NCBI GenBank assembly: GCA_009617715.1
Contig: VTFK01000086.1
Span: 434,001-498,000, forward strand
Source: Plectrocnemia conspersa
Taxonomy: Eukaryota; Arthropoda; Insecta; Trichoptera; Polycentropodidae
DNA length: 64,000 nt
Direction of reading: 5' to 3'
Part shown: in pieces, positions 38,501 to 52,030 of the stretch
Layout of the letters: every line of letters begins with the position of its first letter
Numbering within the stretch: the first letter of the stretch is position 1
The notes under the pieces: generated by a model
What the model saw: only the letters and a program-made list of their open reading frames with translations
What the model was told of the DNA's origin: nothing
Databases searched by the model: none
Program-made: the position numbers and the translations under genes

Positions 38501-41330
38501 ATATTATTTGTCATGACACAATGAATGGATTAGAGTTTTTTTTTTAATTTTCTGCCTAAAAAATATCGATGTTACATAAACGTACATATTATATAAACGC
38601 TTTAAAACAGCAAAATTTCTACTAGTAATTTATTAAATAATTAATTTTTCATATGACAAATCTGCTTAAATATATTTAGAAATATTTTGTTTTTTTTTTT
38701 TTGATAAGCTATATAACATGTTTATAAGTAAAATCCTATATAGAAATAATAATTTTATGTAGAATATATAAATAATGTACAAATAACAATTTTGTATTAT
38801 TATTAATAAAAAAAAAAAATATTTTGCCAAGAACGACAATAATAATATTAAATGCGCATAATTAAATTTAATAATATAATTACTTCATCTTTTAATTTTA
38901 AAGCTGCAGAAAATTATAACAATAAAAAATAAATAAAAAAATGTGGAAATGTATGAAAAATACGAAATATAAAACATATTATAAAACAAATTAAGGGAAT
39001 TAAAATCGCGATTCAAAGCTCAATAAAATTTAAAACAACTAATAACAAATATTATATTTTAAATCACACAGTACCTTGAAAGAAACGCATTTTTGGAAAA
39101 AATATTATTTTCTTTAAAGAACAAATCTGAAAAATATAGGCATTTCATCGCTAAAGAAAAGCGGCAATGGTAAAAAGAGTTTGCTAAAAGTAAACGTCAT
39201 ATTCGACAAACAACAAAATATTTTTCAGAACACGGTTACAGAATAAAAAATAGTCTGCAGAAACAGTAAAATTGATCAATTTAAAGCCTCAGTATGAGAT
39301 TATAATTTACGTAGTACATTTAACTGATAGTTAACATTTTTTATAAATTAAGTTGTACATTCTGATTAAACGCGGTTAGCTCTATTTGGTCGCAAAAAAT
39401 AGTCGGAGAAGCTGTTTTCTCATCTGTCGGCAGAGATTTTATTAATAAAAGATATTATTACATTTCAGAGAAAAGATTAAGGTTTAAACTTTATGCAGCA
39501 GTTCGGGCTTTGCCTGTCATTCAGATTCAGATTTAATCTTCAGCAATCACCACAAAGCAACCTAAAGCTTAACGAAATATTTAAGACGACCAGCGATTAT
39601 GCGTTTAATATTAAACCTAAGAAAAAGAGATACGATAAATATGATTATGGTACACTTTATTGCCTATTATTGACATTTATACTAAAAAATTAAGAAATGT
39701 TTGCGGAGCTGACACAGATTCAGAAATATTTAATTGTACCGATTATATTGATTAGAAAAAATACATAAATATTTTTAGCAATGTAAATAAATAGTTTTAA
39801 TTTAATGTATAAATAACTCATAACAGTATTTAATCAAATTAATCTTCATTCAGACTCTTCTTGTTTAAGATGGATATAAACCATGAACTTCTGTCCTTGA
39901 TCTACTATAGCAATGTAATAATAAAATATAAATGCTTCAGAACGAGATTCAATTTGTTAATATTGCATGGGAATGCTTAATTGATGCTTTGTTTGCCGTG
40001 AGGAATGTCGCACTATTGCGACGCATCTTGTCTTATCGCCGAAAAGTCGACACAGGTTGTTTTTTTCTTACATCTGTTATAATGTATAACTTCTTGTAAG
40101 TTAACGATAGTTTTAGTATTCTTTCAGTGCTTGTTAACATTAGTATCGATGATGCTTTTAAGTAACGGTATATTTTCTACCCTAAATAAAATATTTTAGC
40201 TATATGATACTTCATGAATAGCAATTAAAAACATCTGAAACACAACGGGCAGGGATGCTATTAAATTAAGAAAGTACCAAATATGGTTCAAAAAATTCGT
40301 TCGTAATGTTTACATAGCATTGTAATTCTTATGGGTTTTTAATGAAGATATTAGAGCTGCTGATAAATGATATAGAAGCTAGCACATAAAAAATAGGAAT
40401 GGTGTCATCGTGCGGAATATTGGTACTATATAAATTGTCTGATAAAAACCACGCGTATCTCAAAATGCCAATCATTAATGGTTTACTTTTGAGTCGTTTT
40501 GTTGAAAATGAGAAGTAGATCTTTTACGTTAACACGTGATGTAAAAGTGAGTAGCTATATGCGAATCAGCCCCCAATTTCAGCCATAAAAACAGAATTAC
40601 ACCCCAAAAAGATAATTTTATGCATTTGGTTGTTATTCATTATAAATTATCGGATTATGAGTAGACAATTACAAAAGACACACACAGCTAATTCGTTTCA
40701 AAGCGGCTCTAACCATAAAAGGACCTGCCCTTTTAAATCAAAGAAGGGTTATTTTACACCAAGCAGCGCTCGCCTTCGTGTGTTGAAGAACACGATAGAA
40801 AAAACAATGGATTTTCTCAACCTATCATATTCTCCAGACATCCGTACAACAGTTTTTGTGCAAAAGAGTATTTAAAAAACGTGGATATAAATCTTTTTGC
40901 TTACAAAAATTCATCATTTTTCTAATCAGGTAAAAAAACTTATTTAACATGTTGAAAATAATATAGTTCATTAAAAGTATAACATGCTTTTTTATTTGTA
41001 ATACTTTGAAACTTGTATTCGTGCGCTCCAATCTTTATCCTTTAAATTAAAATATTTCAACTCTGTACTACTAATATTTTTATACATATATTTTTTAATT
41101 ATTTATATCAAAAATATATAATACTAGTACATTATTTATACATGTACGCACATTTCCTAATAATACACGAAATAAAGTATTTCGATCGCACTAAACGCAC
41201 TAGTGATAAGATTTTTTGTTTCGTTTTTTTTTAAATATGCACAGCCATAATTACATTACATTACGATTTTCAACAGCTATCGTTACAATGGATCTGAATA
41301 ATATGAAACAGTAGGTGTAACGAACGCTAG
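38501..41330. other. AT-rich non-coding desert
   Basis: About 2.8 kb. Plus frames at 39493-39693 and 40630-40875 and a minus frame at 40825-41031 match nothing. Slightly GC-richer patches lie at 39970-40050 and 40640-40880. At 40006-40021 GTCGCA and TGCGAC form a tiny hairpin. Confidence 0.45.
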
Positions 41331-41650
41331 TAGATATTTATATGTGTAACGTCCGTTAGCGCGCGCGCACCACGTAATTAACACACATATTGTTCATTAC
41401 AACAACAATGGCCACGAGACCGTGAAAAACAATTCACGGTTTGCGTTTTTTTTCGTCGGTTTCCCAGAATTGTCAACAGCCTCTGGGCTGGGCTCCGTAA
41501 AAAATAGTTTTGGCTCATGACTTTCGGGATTGGGCAATGCGAAGCGGTGGTTGGTTGCGCAAACGCAGACCGCACGTGGGAAAAGTCGCAGGGTTAGGGT
41601 CATCCACGTGACCCGCGGACTAGTGACAGTGAAACGTTTGTAAGAAAAAA
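41331..41650. promoter_or_regulatory. GC-richer island with two CACGTG boxes
   Basis: CACGTG occurs at 41573-41578 and again near 41606-41611. The first overlaps CGTGGGAA (41575-41582), a fit to the Su(H) consensus YGTGRGAA. Overlapping minus frames (41378-41603) look accidental. Motif presence is direct; enhancer function is inference. Confidence 0.35.
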
Positions 41651-41824
41651 TGTTTTAATCGCAGTAAAAATTACAAGCACGTAAAAAGGCACATGAGTGG
41701 AGAAATGCGATAGCATTTCAATGATGAATGTGATATTATTAAAATCTGTGATTATAAATTTCATGCTTAAGTAATTTTAATTAAAACTATTTAATAGTGT
41801 ATTTTTAACATGTGTCTGATGAGC
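41651..41824. other. AT-rich spacer
   Basis: Nothing recognised. Confidence 0.4.
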
Positions 41825-41905
41825 TCTAAGGATCTTGATGGTCCGAGTTTGTAGTATATATTAAGTACAGTACTAGCCCTGAGGTACTCCAGATTTTATT
41901 GAACA
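41825..41905 (-). mobile_element. Jockey-type LINE fragment
   Basis: The minus strand reads VCSIKSGVPQG and then, after a one-base slip, VLYLIYTTN. This corresponds to the IKSGVPQGSVLGPILYLIYTAD block of jockey-type reverse transcriptases with the SVLGPI part mostly lost. Nothing recognisable extends either way. It resembles the 43.9-kb relic closely enough to be the same family in opposite orientation. Confidence 0.75.
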
Positions 41906-42340
41906 GACAATAATTTACTATAAAATATATATCGCATATAAATTTACATACATATATATGTAGTTAATTATATAAACTTCAAAAATAAAATAACGTATTT
42001 TATTTTAGCTTCAAAGTCACACTCCTTCGGCCTCAAAGCCCGAAAACTAAAAACATTATTACAGCATTCAATACATTTTTACTGTGAATTATTATTTAAA
42101 ATAATATTTTTGCACTTCTGAAAGATCATTATAATTGACTGTATTTATCATTATATTACTTTTAAATTCATATGTAATTTAAAATGCGTATATGTGTATG
42201 CATAAAACATAACGAGTCACACTGATGCAAGAGAAATAATTTATGAAAAGTATATGCTGTTCGACATATAATATATAAATGACATCTTCAAAGGCTCGTA
42301 TCTATATTAAATATGAATTGTAAATATTGATCTAATATGC
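41906..42340. other. AT-rich spacer
   Basis: Nothing recognised. Confidence 0.4.
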
Positions 42341-42660
42341 ACAAAGTGCGCATTAAAAGTGCATTGTTCTGGCACAGGCAGGAAACGCAGATGCAATTAA
42401 TGGGCACGCAAGTCGAGCTGTCTCCTGATGCGGCTGAACTTTTCTAATTTCCGCTGCAAAATTGAATAACATAATCAGCGCATAAGTCATAACCCCGGGG
42501 TTACGCCCACGCCACAACCTCTCCATGGACACGTGCAATTGCAAGAGATTTCCTATGAAGAGACAATGGGGTGAAGCCCAAACTAATGTTTTATTGCACT
42601 CGATGACATATCGCTGAGGACAATGCACTATCGTAAAAATTCTATAGTACATGTCTTTGA
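42341..42660. other. GC-richer island with a 14-bp palindrome
   Basis: Open for 99 codons on minus (42353-42652) with a peptide I cannot place. Contains the perfect palindrome TAACCCCGGGGTTA (42490-42503). Candidate regulatory element. Confidence 0.35.
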
Positions 42661-43477
42661 TTTCTCGTTGTCCCTCTAATGGAAATTTAAATTAAGCTTT
42701 TATGTTTTAGAGCCGTAAACTGCGATATGTGATACTTGTAACAATTTTGTAACAAGTTTATTCCATTCAGTATTCAACATTGAATAATATTTCTGGAGGT
42801 ATTATAATTATATTTATTTTTTACATTTTATGATATTCTATAGTCATACAATAGTATTTAAAGTTTTGCTTTGTAATTTGACATAAAAGCAAATTTCTAC
42901 TTGTTCTTAAAATTAATTTACTTAAAGTCATTTCAAGTATCATATATCCACTGCGGATAAAATATTTTGAATCATGCTGTTTTGATAATCAAACGCCTGC
43001 TATGTACGTTACAATGCTGCTCTGATCTTCAAATGATAAATACTACAATATAATTGTCATTTTTTATACAAAGAATTTTTTCACTTCAGACGTCTGCTGA
43101 GAATTTCTATGGCAGATAAAAGCATAGATGTAACTGATAATTAAGCTCTTATTACATCCTAATTTAATATTAAATATATAAATAAAAACGTACTTTTTGT
43201 ATAAATATAATATATAATTTATATAGTATTTTATGTGACATAAAGAATCAATCCAAGAAATTAACTGCAGCTGAATCCGCATGTTTTTCTCTCTAGAAAG
43301 CAACAAAAAAAGCAAGAAATAATAAAGAAAAACTATCGCATTATCTTATCACCTAACAAAAATTTTTGAACCATTTCCAGTATCCTTTCTATAAAATTTA
43401 GGATAAAAAAGAAAGTCATTTTTGGAAGGCCCGCTTTCCTTTTGAAGAAAATAAAAATTAAAGAAGGTAAATTTAAT
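42661..43477. other. AT-rich spacer
   Basis: The 83-codon minus frame at 43064-43315 looks accidental. Nothing recognised. Confidence 0.45.
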
Positions 43478-44521
43478 TAAAAATGACCTAAGCCTCTTAA
43501 AAGCTTTTGGGCATGATTAATTTACAGGAACGGTAATTAAACAAGTATCGGAAAAGAGTATAAAAATAATTACAAACGCAATAATAAGACTCCAATGTAT
43601 TTCACAGTAAACGATAGCACAAATTATCCTTATTTAGAAACCATGAACCCTTACAGGCCATTTAGTATTATGCTTATTTTATCAAAAATGTTTGAAAATG
43701 ATTTGCTTCGTAGAATAAATCCAATACTACAAAAACGAGAGATAATCTCAAAACTGAAAAAAAATAAGAGAGGAAATATTGCTTAGCTGTTTTTTATATA
43801 TAAGTCAAGCTTTGTTGCACATGAGATTAAAATATAAAATTAAAAAGGACACTACTTTACCATATATATGAAATTATAAAGTCATATCTCAGCCATTACA
43901 GTAAAATATCAAGACGAAAAATCTTCAGTATGTCCAATAAAATCTGGAGTACCTCAGAGCAGTGTATTGTAGCCAATACTGTACTTAATATACGACACAG
44001 CTATTATGGCTTCTTATGAGAGCCCGGAGATAGCATCTACTTATCTCCAAGAACCCCTTAAAAAATACAAGAATACCTGCGTATTTGGAAAATAAAGGCA
44101 AACGATCTAAACGTCTATTTATGTTACAATAACCATAAGAAAAAAAAAACATGTTTTTCCATCCGATTAAATAACAGTCGGATGGTGCAAAAGTATTTGG
44201 GGATGCACCTCGGCGGAGGGCTTATGTATGTATATGAAAAACCCATATTTGCTTATGGACAGAACTTCTCAACTGACAGCTGCTCGTATACAAATCTATC
44301 CTAAAGCCAATTTGTATGTACGTTATTCAATTATGTGTATGGTGACAGCAAATAGCCCCAACATAAAAATAATTCAGAGGTTCCAAAATAAAATTGAAAT
44401 AGTGATATCGCTGCTCCATAGTAAGTCAAAACTATCTTATTCACAAAGACTTAAAAATAAAAATTGTCAAGGAGGAAGTGAAAATATACTGGAGAAATAT
44501 CCCAACAAATTGGCCAATTAA
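43478..44521 (+). mobile_element. Jockey-type LINE ORF2 relic
   Basis: The best-preserved retroelement here. Read across frameshifts, the plus strand gives KAFGHD and IKQVSEKSIKIITNAIIRL, matching the start of the reverse-transcriptase domain. It continues with TIAQIILI*KP, YRPFSIMLILSKMFENDLLRRI, a damaged motif A (AVFYISQALLHM, catalytic Asp lost), IIKSYL, and IKSGVPQSSVL*PILYLIY (about 43934-43993). DTAIMAS follows directly at 43994, so the segment carrying most of FADD is deleted. After it come a WKIKAN stretch, YLGMHLGGG (44194-44220), MDRTSQLTAARIQIYPKA, IKIIQRFQNK and PNKLAN, the usual C-terminal landmarks. Several frameshifts and stops make it non-functional. Confidence 0.9.
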
Positions 44522-45700
44522 TTTATTACAGAGAAAATTGATTTATTTATTGTTGTCCTGATGAATTGCTGATAGGCGATTCATCCACATGATAATTAAC
44601 GAAAGAAGTTTTGCTGAATGTCAGGATAAAAAGACAAAAAAATGGTATTCTTATTATTTTATTTTATGAATATCAAAGTTTGCATAACGACACAACGAAA
44701 CTTAAAATAACAAACGCGACCTCGACATTTCGTCCTCTGAACTTTGAATTGGAAAACCTTCAAACGATGCAGTTAAGATTTAAAACTAAAAACTCAACTT
44801 TCACGGCGTGCGGTACACGCTGCACAAAATTAAACCAGCAAATATATACTATACACAAAATACTAATAACCTTTCGTGATGCGAAATTAATGACTGAACG
44901 GCACGAGACTTAAATTTGTAAAGTTAAATGCAAATATCGCGAGGGATCCATTGACACGAATTCAACATGAACAATATTTTTATATGTATATATCTGAATA
45001 TATTTATCTGTTGGGTAATATGTATATATATATATTATGTGTGTGTTTACTCTTTCTGAACACTAAATGACGGTGTTAAATGAATAGCATATGGGTGTTA
45101 AAGAAATAGCTTTCTGAAACATTGTATAGGCGCTTTTGTTGTATGAAAGCACACTGTTAATTTTACGTCTAATATTTATCTAATTAAAAAGCTTACTAGC
45201 CGTGAACGGCTTTTGTGTGAAATTCCTTCTTAAACAATGGTCTTTCACAATATAAATGTTTATTCCTCGAAGCCGCAAATCAATACAATTGTCTTTAGTA
45301 TGCATCAGCGATAGAGATAATGATCAGTAATTGAATTTATATATTTTTCTAAATAATAAATTATTAAATTTATTTAACAATAAATATATAATATAAATTG
45401 TAAATATTAATGTAATGTAATTCTGATCCCATTTTCAATTTTAAATTAGCGAAAAATATTTTACTTTAATTGCATAATTGCAAGTATATTTAACTATTCA
45501 GTAAGGTTTTAAAATCGATAAATTATCATTAGTAAAAGATAATATGATCGACACATCAGTACATAAATATATTTAATTTATTATAAATGGTGTGACTTTT
45601 TAACCATTGTGTATATGAAATTTAAAATATTAGCTACAAATATACGCTAAATTGTTCAGTAATATGCTGCGTTTAATTTGAATATGCTATCGTTATATAG
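44522..45700. other. AT-rich stretch after the LINE
   Basis: The 100-codon plus frame at 44611-44913 has no family resemblance and is probably chance. A short TA run lies near 45020-45035. No poly-A tail of the LINE is evident. Confidence 0.4.
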
Positions 45701-46260
45701 TTAGCAATTTTCCCACAGTTAGTTTAATTAAAGCAGCATTTCCTCCCAGCGGGAGCGAAACTCTTAAACAACCGGAAAAGAGTTTAACTTTTTTTAACAT
45801 ATGCCTATCTCAATTAATCTCGCCGGCTCATGAGATGTTATACGTCATAATTTTACGTTTTTTACATATTACCACATTATAATCTCACGGCGTAATTTGA
45901 TTTTTTTAATAATATAATTTATGCTTATTATGCTTAATGCACTATTAAATTCAAGTATTTTATAATACATACAAATTGGTTTATGCACACTATTAAATAA
46001 ATAAAAATATAATCAAAGTAGGAAGTCTTATTAATAATTTAATGTTTCATAAATCCAATGAAGCTCATTTTATATAAAACCATAACTCAAATATTCGTTG
46101 ATGCATATTATGATAAAAATGCTGTTTAATGTTTATTTAACACGATCGATCCGGTAACCTAGTCTGAGTGAAATGTTGCACTAACTAGAAACGTTAATTA
46201 TTATAGTGAAGTTTACATAATTATCGTTTCCAAACCTCGCGAACCGTAAACACGTGAACG
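45701..46260. other. Weak GC-richer patches
   Basis: Patches at 45720-45840 and 46140-46260 are slightly GC-richer. TTCCCACA near 45709 fits an inverted Su(H) word. No gene. Confidence 0.25.
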
Positions 46261-49200
46261 TTCAAAACGGAGATAACAAACCTTTATAATAATATATAAT
46301 AAATCATGTTACATCATAAATCGTAATAATTACTTTATATATTTTTAATGTTATGCCTTTAAATAGTTAAGAATCTCTGAACCTATAATGAGGGAGTGTC
46401 TCCAAAATGAGGGAGTATATATTTATTATGAAATTCACTTTACTTAATATCAATTAACGAAAAACTCGTTGCACAAGCTCAAAACGTATCGATTTGTATT
46501 AATTATGTCAGAGAGCGTGTTTGCCATTGTAAAATTTGTTTTAAAACGCGTAACGAGAATTGCTAAACAAAACTGTAAGACATTTCAACGCGATTATGTT
46601 TTTTATTCAAAATTGAACCCAGATGATACAATTTGGAGTTTATGCAATTAAATTTGAAGCGATGCAATCAAAATAAAATTATTCGCTCTAAATAACATTT
46701 TTTTTTTGATAAATTTAAAATTATGTGTTGTTATAAATGTTGGTTTAAATACATTTAAAACAAAATAGTTAGTTAAAATAATACAATAGTTATTTTGGTG
46801 TTTTTTATTATTCTCGCAAATCAAACTTAACTGAGCTAAAGAAATAATTTCCTATATACTAAAATTATATTTTAAAGTCATTGATTATTTGTTATACGTG
46901 TTGATATGAAACACTGTTAAGTTACAGTAAAATATGTAGATATATAAAACCATATTGAAATTAAAATTAATAAATTTAAAATAACTACATATTATATATG
47001 TAATTTATGCCTATAAAAAAATATTTTATTATTACAATAAATTGTATCATAAAAGTAGATACTAGAGTTCTCCTATATTTTTTCAATATTCGAATATCTA
47101 ATATTACATATGGTCATACATACATATTATTATATTAATCACTATTTATTTAAAATAATACGCATTAAATATAACTTAGCAAAAATATTAATTTAGTTAC
47201 TTTTAAAGTAAGCTTTTTTTTCAGTAATGTGTTGCAGTAATTAAAACTCAAAGTATCACCATAATAAATTACTTTAAATCGGCTTAAAATATTATTTGTA
47301 TTAATTTAAAAGAGTCATTGAAAAGGGCAATAATTGCAATAAATAAAAAAAAAGATTCGGCAAACATATTTTTTTTTTGTATGCGATTATTTGTTTGTCG
47401 GCTATCATAAATAACTTAAAGATAAGAAGATAAATATGCAAAAAAAATAAAATGCATTTATAGATACTCCAACGGTACTTTGTAGAGAAAAGTTGACTAC
47501 CTGCGTTGCTGAACTATTAGTGCAATATTTATATATAAAAGCTCAAAAAATCCACTTAATAAACAAATACTTGGACAAATATACATATTTAAAAAAACAA
47601 GCGAATATATTCAGTATTCGAATATTCAAATTAAAACTCTAGTAGTTACGCGTCACGCATAAGGGTAAAAAATTAAAAAGTCGAATATTACAACAAAAGA
47701 CGATATCTCAAAAATAATAATTTTTGAATAGAAAATTATTTTTTTTTACATAAACTTTAAAAAAATATTTAATAAGTCAGTTATGTGTATTATAAACGAT
47801 AATGCTTATTAAATTTAAATGACGTTTGAGAATGTTGTTAAGGCACAAGTGAGAAATAATGAATAATTTTAGCGAAAAAGTATCCGACCATATACTAAAT
47901 TTTATAATAGCGATTTTTGGCAAAAGTTGTAAATAAGTGGTAAAAGATTTACTTCATACATTTTTTTTTATTCCATTTTGTGAAAGTTTTTAATGAACAT
48001 AAAACTATCCAAAAAATATTTATGATAATTATTTATTTATTAAAATTATGACCATCGTGACCTGACAGGTTTTAATATATAATATGAAGCACGTGAGAGT
48101 CTTAATTAATTAAAATATATGTGTATATATAAGCAAGTTAAATCAAAACAATAAAATTGCAATATAAATGCTAAACCATGAGTCGTTATTCTAAAGTAAA
48201 TGCACGAATGGATTAGGAAGATCCGATACGGTGTTTTCTACACATAATCAATTGCTATAACCAAGGGCTTTTAGTATCCACATTCCGTATTTAAGATTAC
48301 CGTAACTGTTAACCCATCAAAGAGAGAAAAAACACTAGTGGTACATAAAATATTCTTTCTATATTTAAATAGCTATAAAAGTGGCTGGAGATTAAAAATA
48401 ATAAATACATTATGATTGTTGCAGTGTTGCTTCATCATAATTGCAACTTAAACCTAAATATTTAACTATTCAAATATTGAATATATTACCTTGTTTTTGA
48501 ACTATTCCCTAATTGAATAACTGACCAAATATTTGCTTATATTTGTGGTTAAATATTTTTTTTAAATAGATAAATATTACACGAACTATAAATACACATG
48601 TATTTTAACAACGCATGAAATTATTTATAACATACTGTGCCGTTTTTTTTTAAAAATTTTTTTTATATTTATAAAGTTTATAACAACAATGGCCATAACA
48701 GCTCAAAAAAAAACACTTTGTATGTGCCGAAATTCTAAAAGTTACGAATTAATATTATGCATATATAGACTTTCCCAATGGATGATTCAAAATTTTCTAT
48801 CCCTTCTAAATCAATACAAAAATGTTTGATTTTAAGTAATTTATTATGTTTATATTTTTAGAGTTTTAACAATAACCAAATGAGTGTTTTCGGTAGTGGA
48901 AATAGTTAAAAATGAAATATCGTTACCATTTAATGATTGCAACACTTGATGTTCTACTATTTTCACAATTAAAATAAATAGTTAAGAAACTTTTTAATTG
49001 TTAACATAAAAATTGTATGTATGTGTGAATCTGAATTTATTATTTAAACTGTATTTATTATTTAAAATATATTAAAATATTTTATCGTTTATTATTTGAT
49101 ATTTGAATATTTTAAAATAACGAATATTTGGAAATTAGATCATAATTTGTTATCTATAACCTAAAATTGTATAATAAACATAATGATGAAACGCAATTTA

Positions 49201-49290
49201 AACTATGTATGCAGAAAAACGTGCCACTTGAGTTTAAAAAATTATAAAATTATTTATAATTTACTGTCATTTGAATTACCCTTGGAAAAA
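46261..49290. other. AT-rich non-coding desert
   Basis: About 3 kb without gene or clear island. It holds the short repeat-D match at 48041-48071. The 60-codon plus frame at 46469-46651 looks accidental. Confidence 0.45.
48041..48071 (-). repeat. Dispersed repeat D, short copy
   Basis: TATGACCATCGTGACCTGACAGG matches the end of the copies at 33181 and 52321 in the same orientation; the rest of the repeat is absent. Confidence 0.5.
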
Positions 49291-49293
49291 AAA

Positions 49294-49334
49294 CTACAAG
49301 TATACGGACATACTACAAAACTACAAGTATACGG
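49294..49334. repeat. Short direct repeat
   Basis: CTACAAGTATACGG occurs at 49294-49307 and 49321-49334, period 27 bp. Confidence 0.9.
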
Positions 49335-49477
49335 TAAATTGTTATTACAACACATGTAGGGCGGCATGTGAGTCGCATAAATCTTCGCGATATGACATGG
49401 GCGTTGGTTGCTTTTGACGAAACTTCACGCACAACGAGCAACGAACGTATCGCATGCTAATTGGCTACTCTCTCCAG

Positions 49478-49620
49478 TCGGTATGTGGGAAAAGGCTCTT
49501 GTGATCTCTTCTCTGGCCCTGGTTATAGTTCTGGCCATGCCGTGCGTGTGGTCACACATGCTTTACCATTTGGGCCATCGAAGAGTCAAGTTCACTAAGC
49601 TGGAACACAGCCGACAATGA
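49478..49620 (+). CDS. Candidate terminal coding exon, transmembrane C terminus
   Basis: The most gene-like segment in the window. A pyrimidine tract ending in CTCTCTCCAG (AG at 49476-49477) looks like a 3' splice site. The following frame runs 47 codons to TGA at 49618-49620. From the internal Met (49483) it reads MWEK, then a strongly hydrophobic run ALVISSLALVIVLAMPCVW, then HLGHRRVKFTKLEHSRQ. This is a single-pass membrane segment with a basic cytoplasmic-side flank, as in a type I membrane protein tail. Codons are GC-richer than the surroundings. The open frame continues upstream to 49408 without a Met, consistent with an intron boundary. I do not recognise the protein. Alternatively it is a small independent ORF or a chance frame in a GC-richer island. 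Confidence 0.4.
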
Positions 49621-51770
49621 ATACGTAACAGCGCCTTTTATGTAACAGAATAAGAAAAGCTTACGGTCACGTAAATGCCGACAGCCTCTCGGAGCTTTGA
49701 AAGCTTCAAAAGCTCTTTATGTAGTAGGCGTTATATTATGTGCTGTATACGCTTCATTGCGTTTATCCAAGATTTACACTTCATTATGTTTGTATTTGAC
49801 TCTGTTTCGTAGCTCTTCGTAGACTGGTCTAAGCATTGTGATATTTTTAAGTTTTAAGTTAAATTCCTGACTGCTTTTTGGTGACTGCAAAGTTGAATTT
49901 AAAATACCAATCAGCTGTTAAAGCTCATATCTAAAGTTAAATGTGGTATTTTATTCTTGAAATCTATACTGTTAGAAAGGTAATATGTTCCTTTGCCTAA
50001 TCATGCTTTACTCCAATTCCAGTATGCTTTAGTATCACTAAATTACATTGTAAAATGCGATCTTTTCAACAGGCTCAAAAATGTTTTTTATATCTGCAGT
50101 GTATAATTGGTATTCATAGTCCCTTTTTCTTATCTGCAAACGGCATTTTTTTATGATACAATTTTCGTGTTTGTGTTTTAACACATTTTCTTCATACAAT
50201 AATACTTATTTTGAGGAAGCTTTTAGATTACAATTTTTATTATAATTTAATATATCACAATAAGCAAATATAAAATATTGTGAAAAAATTAACCATTAAT
50301 AAAAAAACTGTTTTTTTTTTAAATCATTATGAAGGTTTACAGAGACTTTATAAAATAGTTTTTAAAAGCTATTTTATAGGCAAGACTAAAATAATATATT
50401 AACAGAAAAATGTTTACTTATCCTTAAGGTTTTTAGAGAGTATTTTAAGGACTAAAGACTAAGGAAAAACTTATGTCTTTATGTTAGGATTTTATAATTA
50501 GAAATAATTTTAAGGGCTATGTATTTTTCTATAGTTGTGGAGATGCTCTTAGGTCACTACGATTCATAAAAATTGTGACAAGCCTTACATGGATTATTAC
50601 AGACAAATAAGTATAATATTCAGCACAGAAATGATACAGATTTACCCCGCTGTAACGCATTGGGCTTACGCCTTTCAAGTTATAACAAAAGATTTAATAA
50701 AAGTTAATAACCGATATTTATTACTATAATAATTATTAATCTATCTATCGATTAGTTCTAGCAGATCGCTCAGAAGACCGCAGAAAATAATTAAGTCAGA
50801 TGCTGCACTTGCATGAATTAGCACATTACCAGTCTGGGTTAGTTTTCATCTAACTTAAATTGCATTTGAAGAACAATATTAGCCAAAGTAAATCTAAAAT
50901 AATAATGAGAAAAAGAATTAATTTCTTTTAAAGAATTTATAATATGCAGTTTTGATTCAATGTTTATTTTAATCTAAAATATAAACTTATTAATATTTTT
51001 TTTTATTTATTTATTAATAATAAATAATTTAAAAAAATAAAGACGTTTTTTTTAATATTTACTGTAAGTATATCTATATTTTTTTCAATATTTCCTAACA
51101 TTAAAATAAAAATTTAATAGTTTTATCTTCCTTGATTATATTTATCTACGTTTATATATATGTTATTAAATATATGTATGTGAATATAAATAGTGCACAA
51201 AAGAACAGTAAAATACATTACTGTAAATATTTATAGCTAATGAAACATTTACTTTCCAAGTTTAGAAGTTGTCTGTAATTAATTAAGAAATACAGTTATT
51301 CATTAAATTAATGTTGATGACTGGAATGTAAATTGTCTAACTCCTTAATTGTCTCCCTTATATTATATAAAGGACAATTTTTTTTTTTTAAATAAATAGA
51401 AATCACGAATGCTTAGTTATTTTTTATAGTTGACAGTGAAATCGTGGTTGTCAGTTTTATGATTTTTTTCAATTTTTTTATGTGATTTTCATTGCATATA
51501 TATATATATATATATATCAGAATGGTAAACTGCCATTATTGTTTAAAAGTGGAGTTCAAGATGCTTGATACTATCAATAAAAATAGTTCATTTTCACTGT
51601 ATTTCACATAAAATTACTGAATTTATAAGTATATAATATAATTGAAATGACCAAAAGCGCATTTGAAGCGAAAAATTTACGGTTTGCTATTGTCGATGTG
51701 TACTTTTAAAGATGGTTCATTATTTATTTTCTCTTAATGCGAATTTGATACAATCCAATATGGTTCGTTG
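49621..51770. other. AT-rich non-coding stretch
   Basis: If the upstream exon is real, the start of this stretch would be its 3' UTR; AATAAA occurs near 50695. An (AT) run lies at 51496-51517. Nothing else recognised. Confidence 0.4.
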
Positions 51771-52030
51771 TTTTATTTTAGATTTCGTTACGAGCACGTC
51801 GATTGTGGGTATACTACGCTTATACTACGAGGTCGGCGTAGGGGTCAGAAAGTTTCGCAAAGCTCGACGCAACCCCGATCGTAACCAATAATTTATTGCA
51901 CACACGCCCGGCAAAATAAACAATTTGTTAATTTTTTATCAGTCATAAATTTGTGCCGGCCGTAATAAAATTTCACTTTCACCGTATTAATTAGATAATG
52001 TATAGATAACGTTTGCGTTGTATATATGCG
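51771..52030. other. GC-richer island
   Basis: Unique sequence with CpG words around 51785-51960; no open frame. Candidate regulatory element. Confidence 0.35.

Noticed and set aside
44611..44913. 100-codon plus-strand frame just after the LINE relic.
   Set aside because: Not part of the jockey C terminus, which ends near 44521; no domain or start context.
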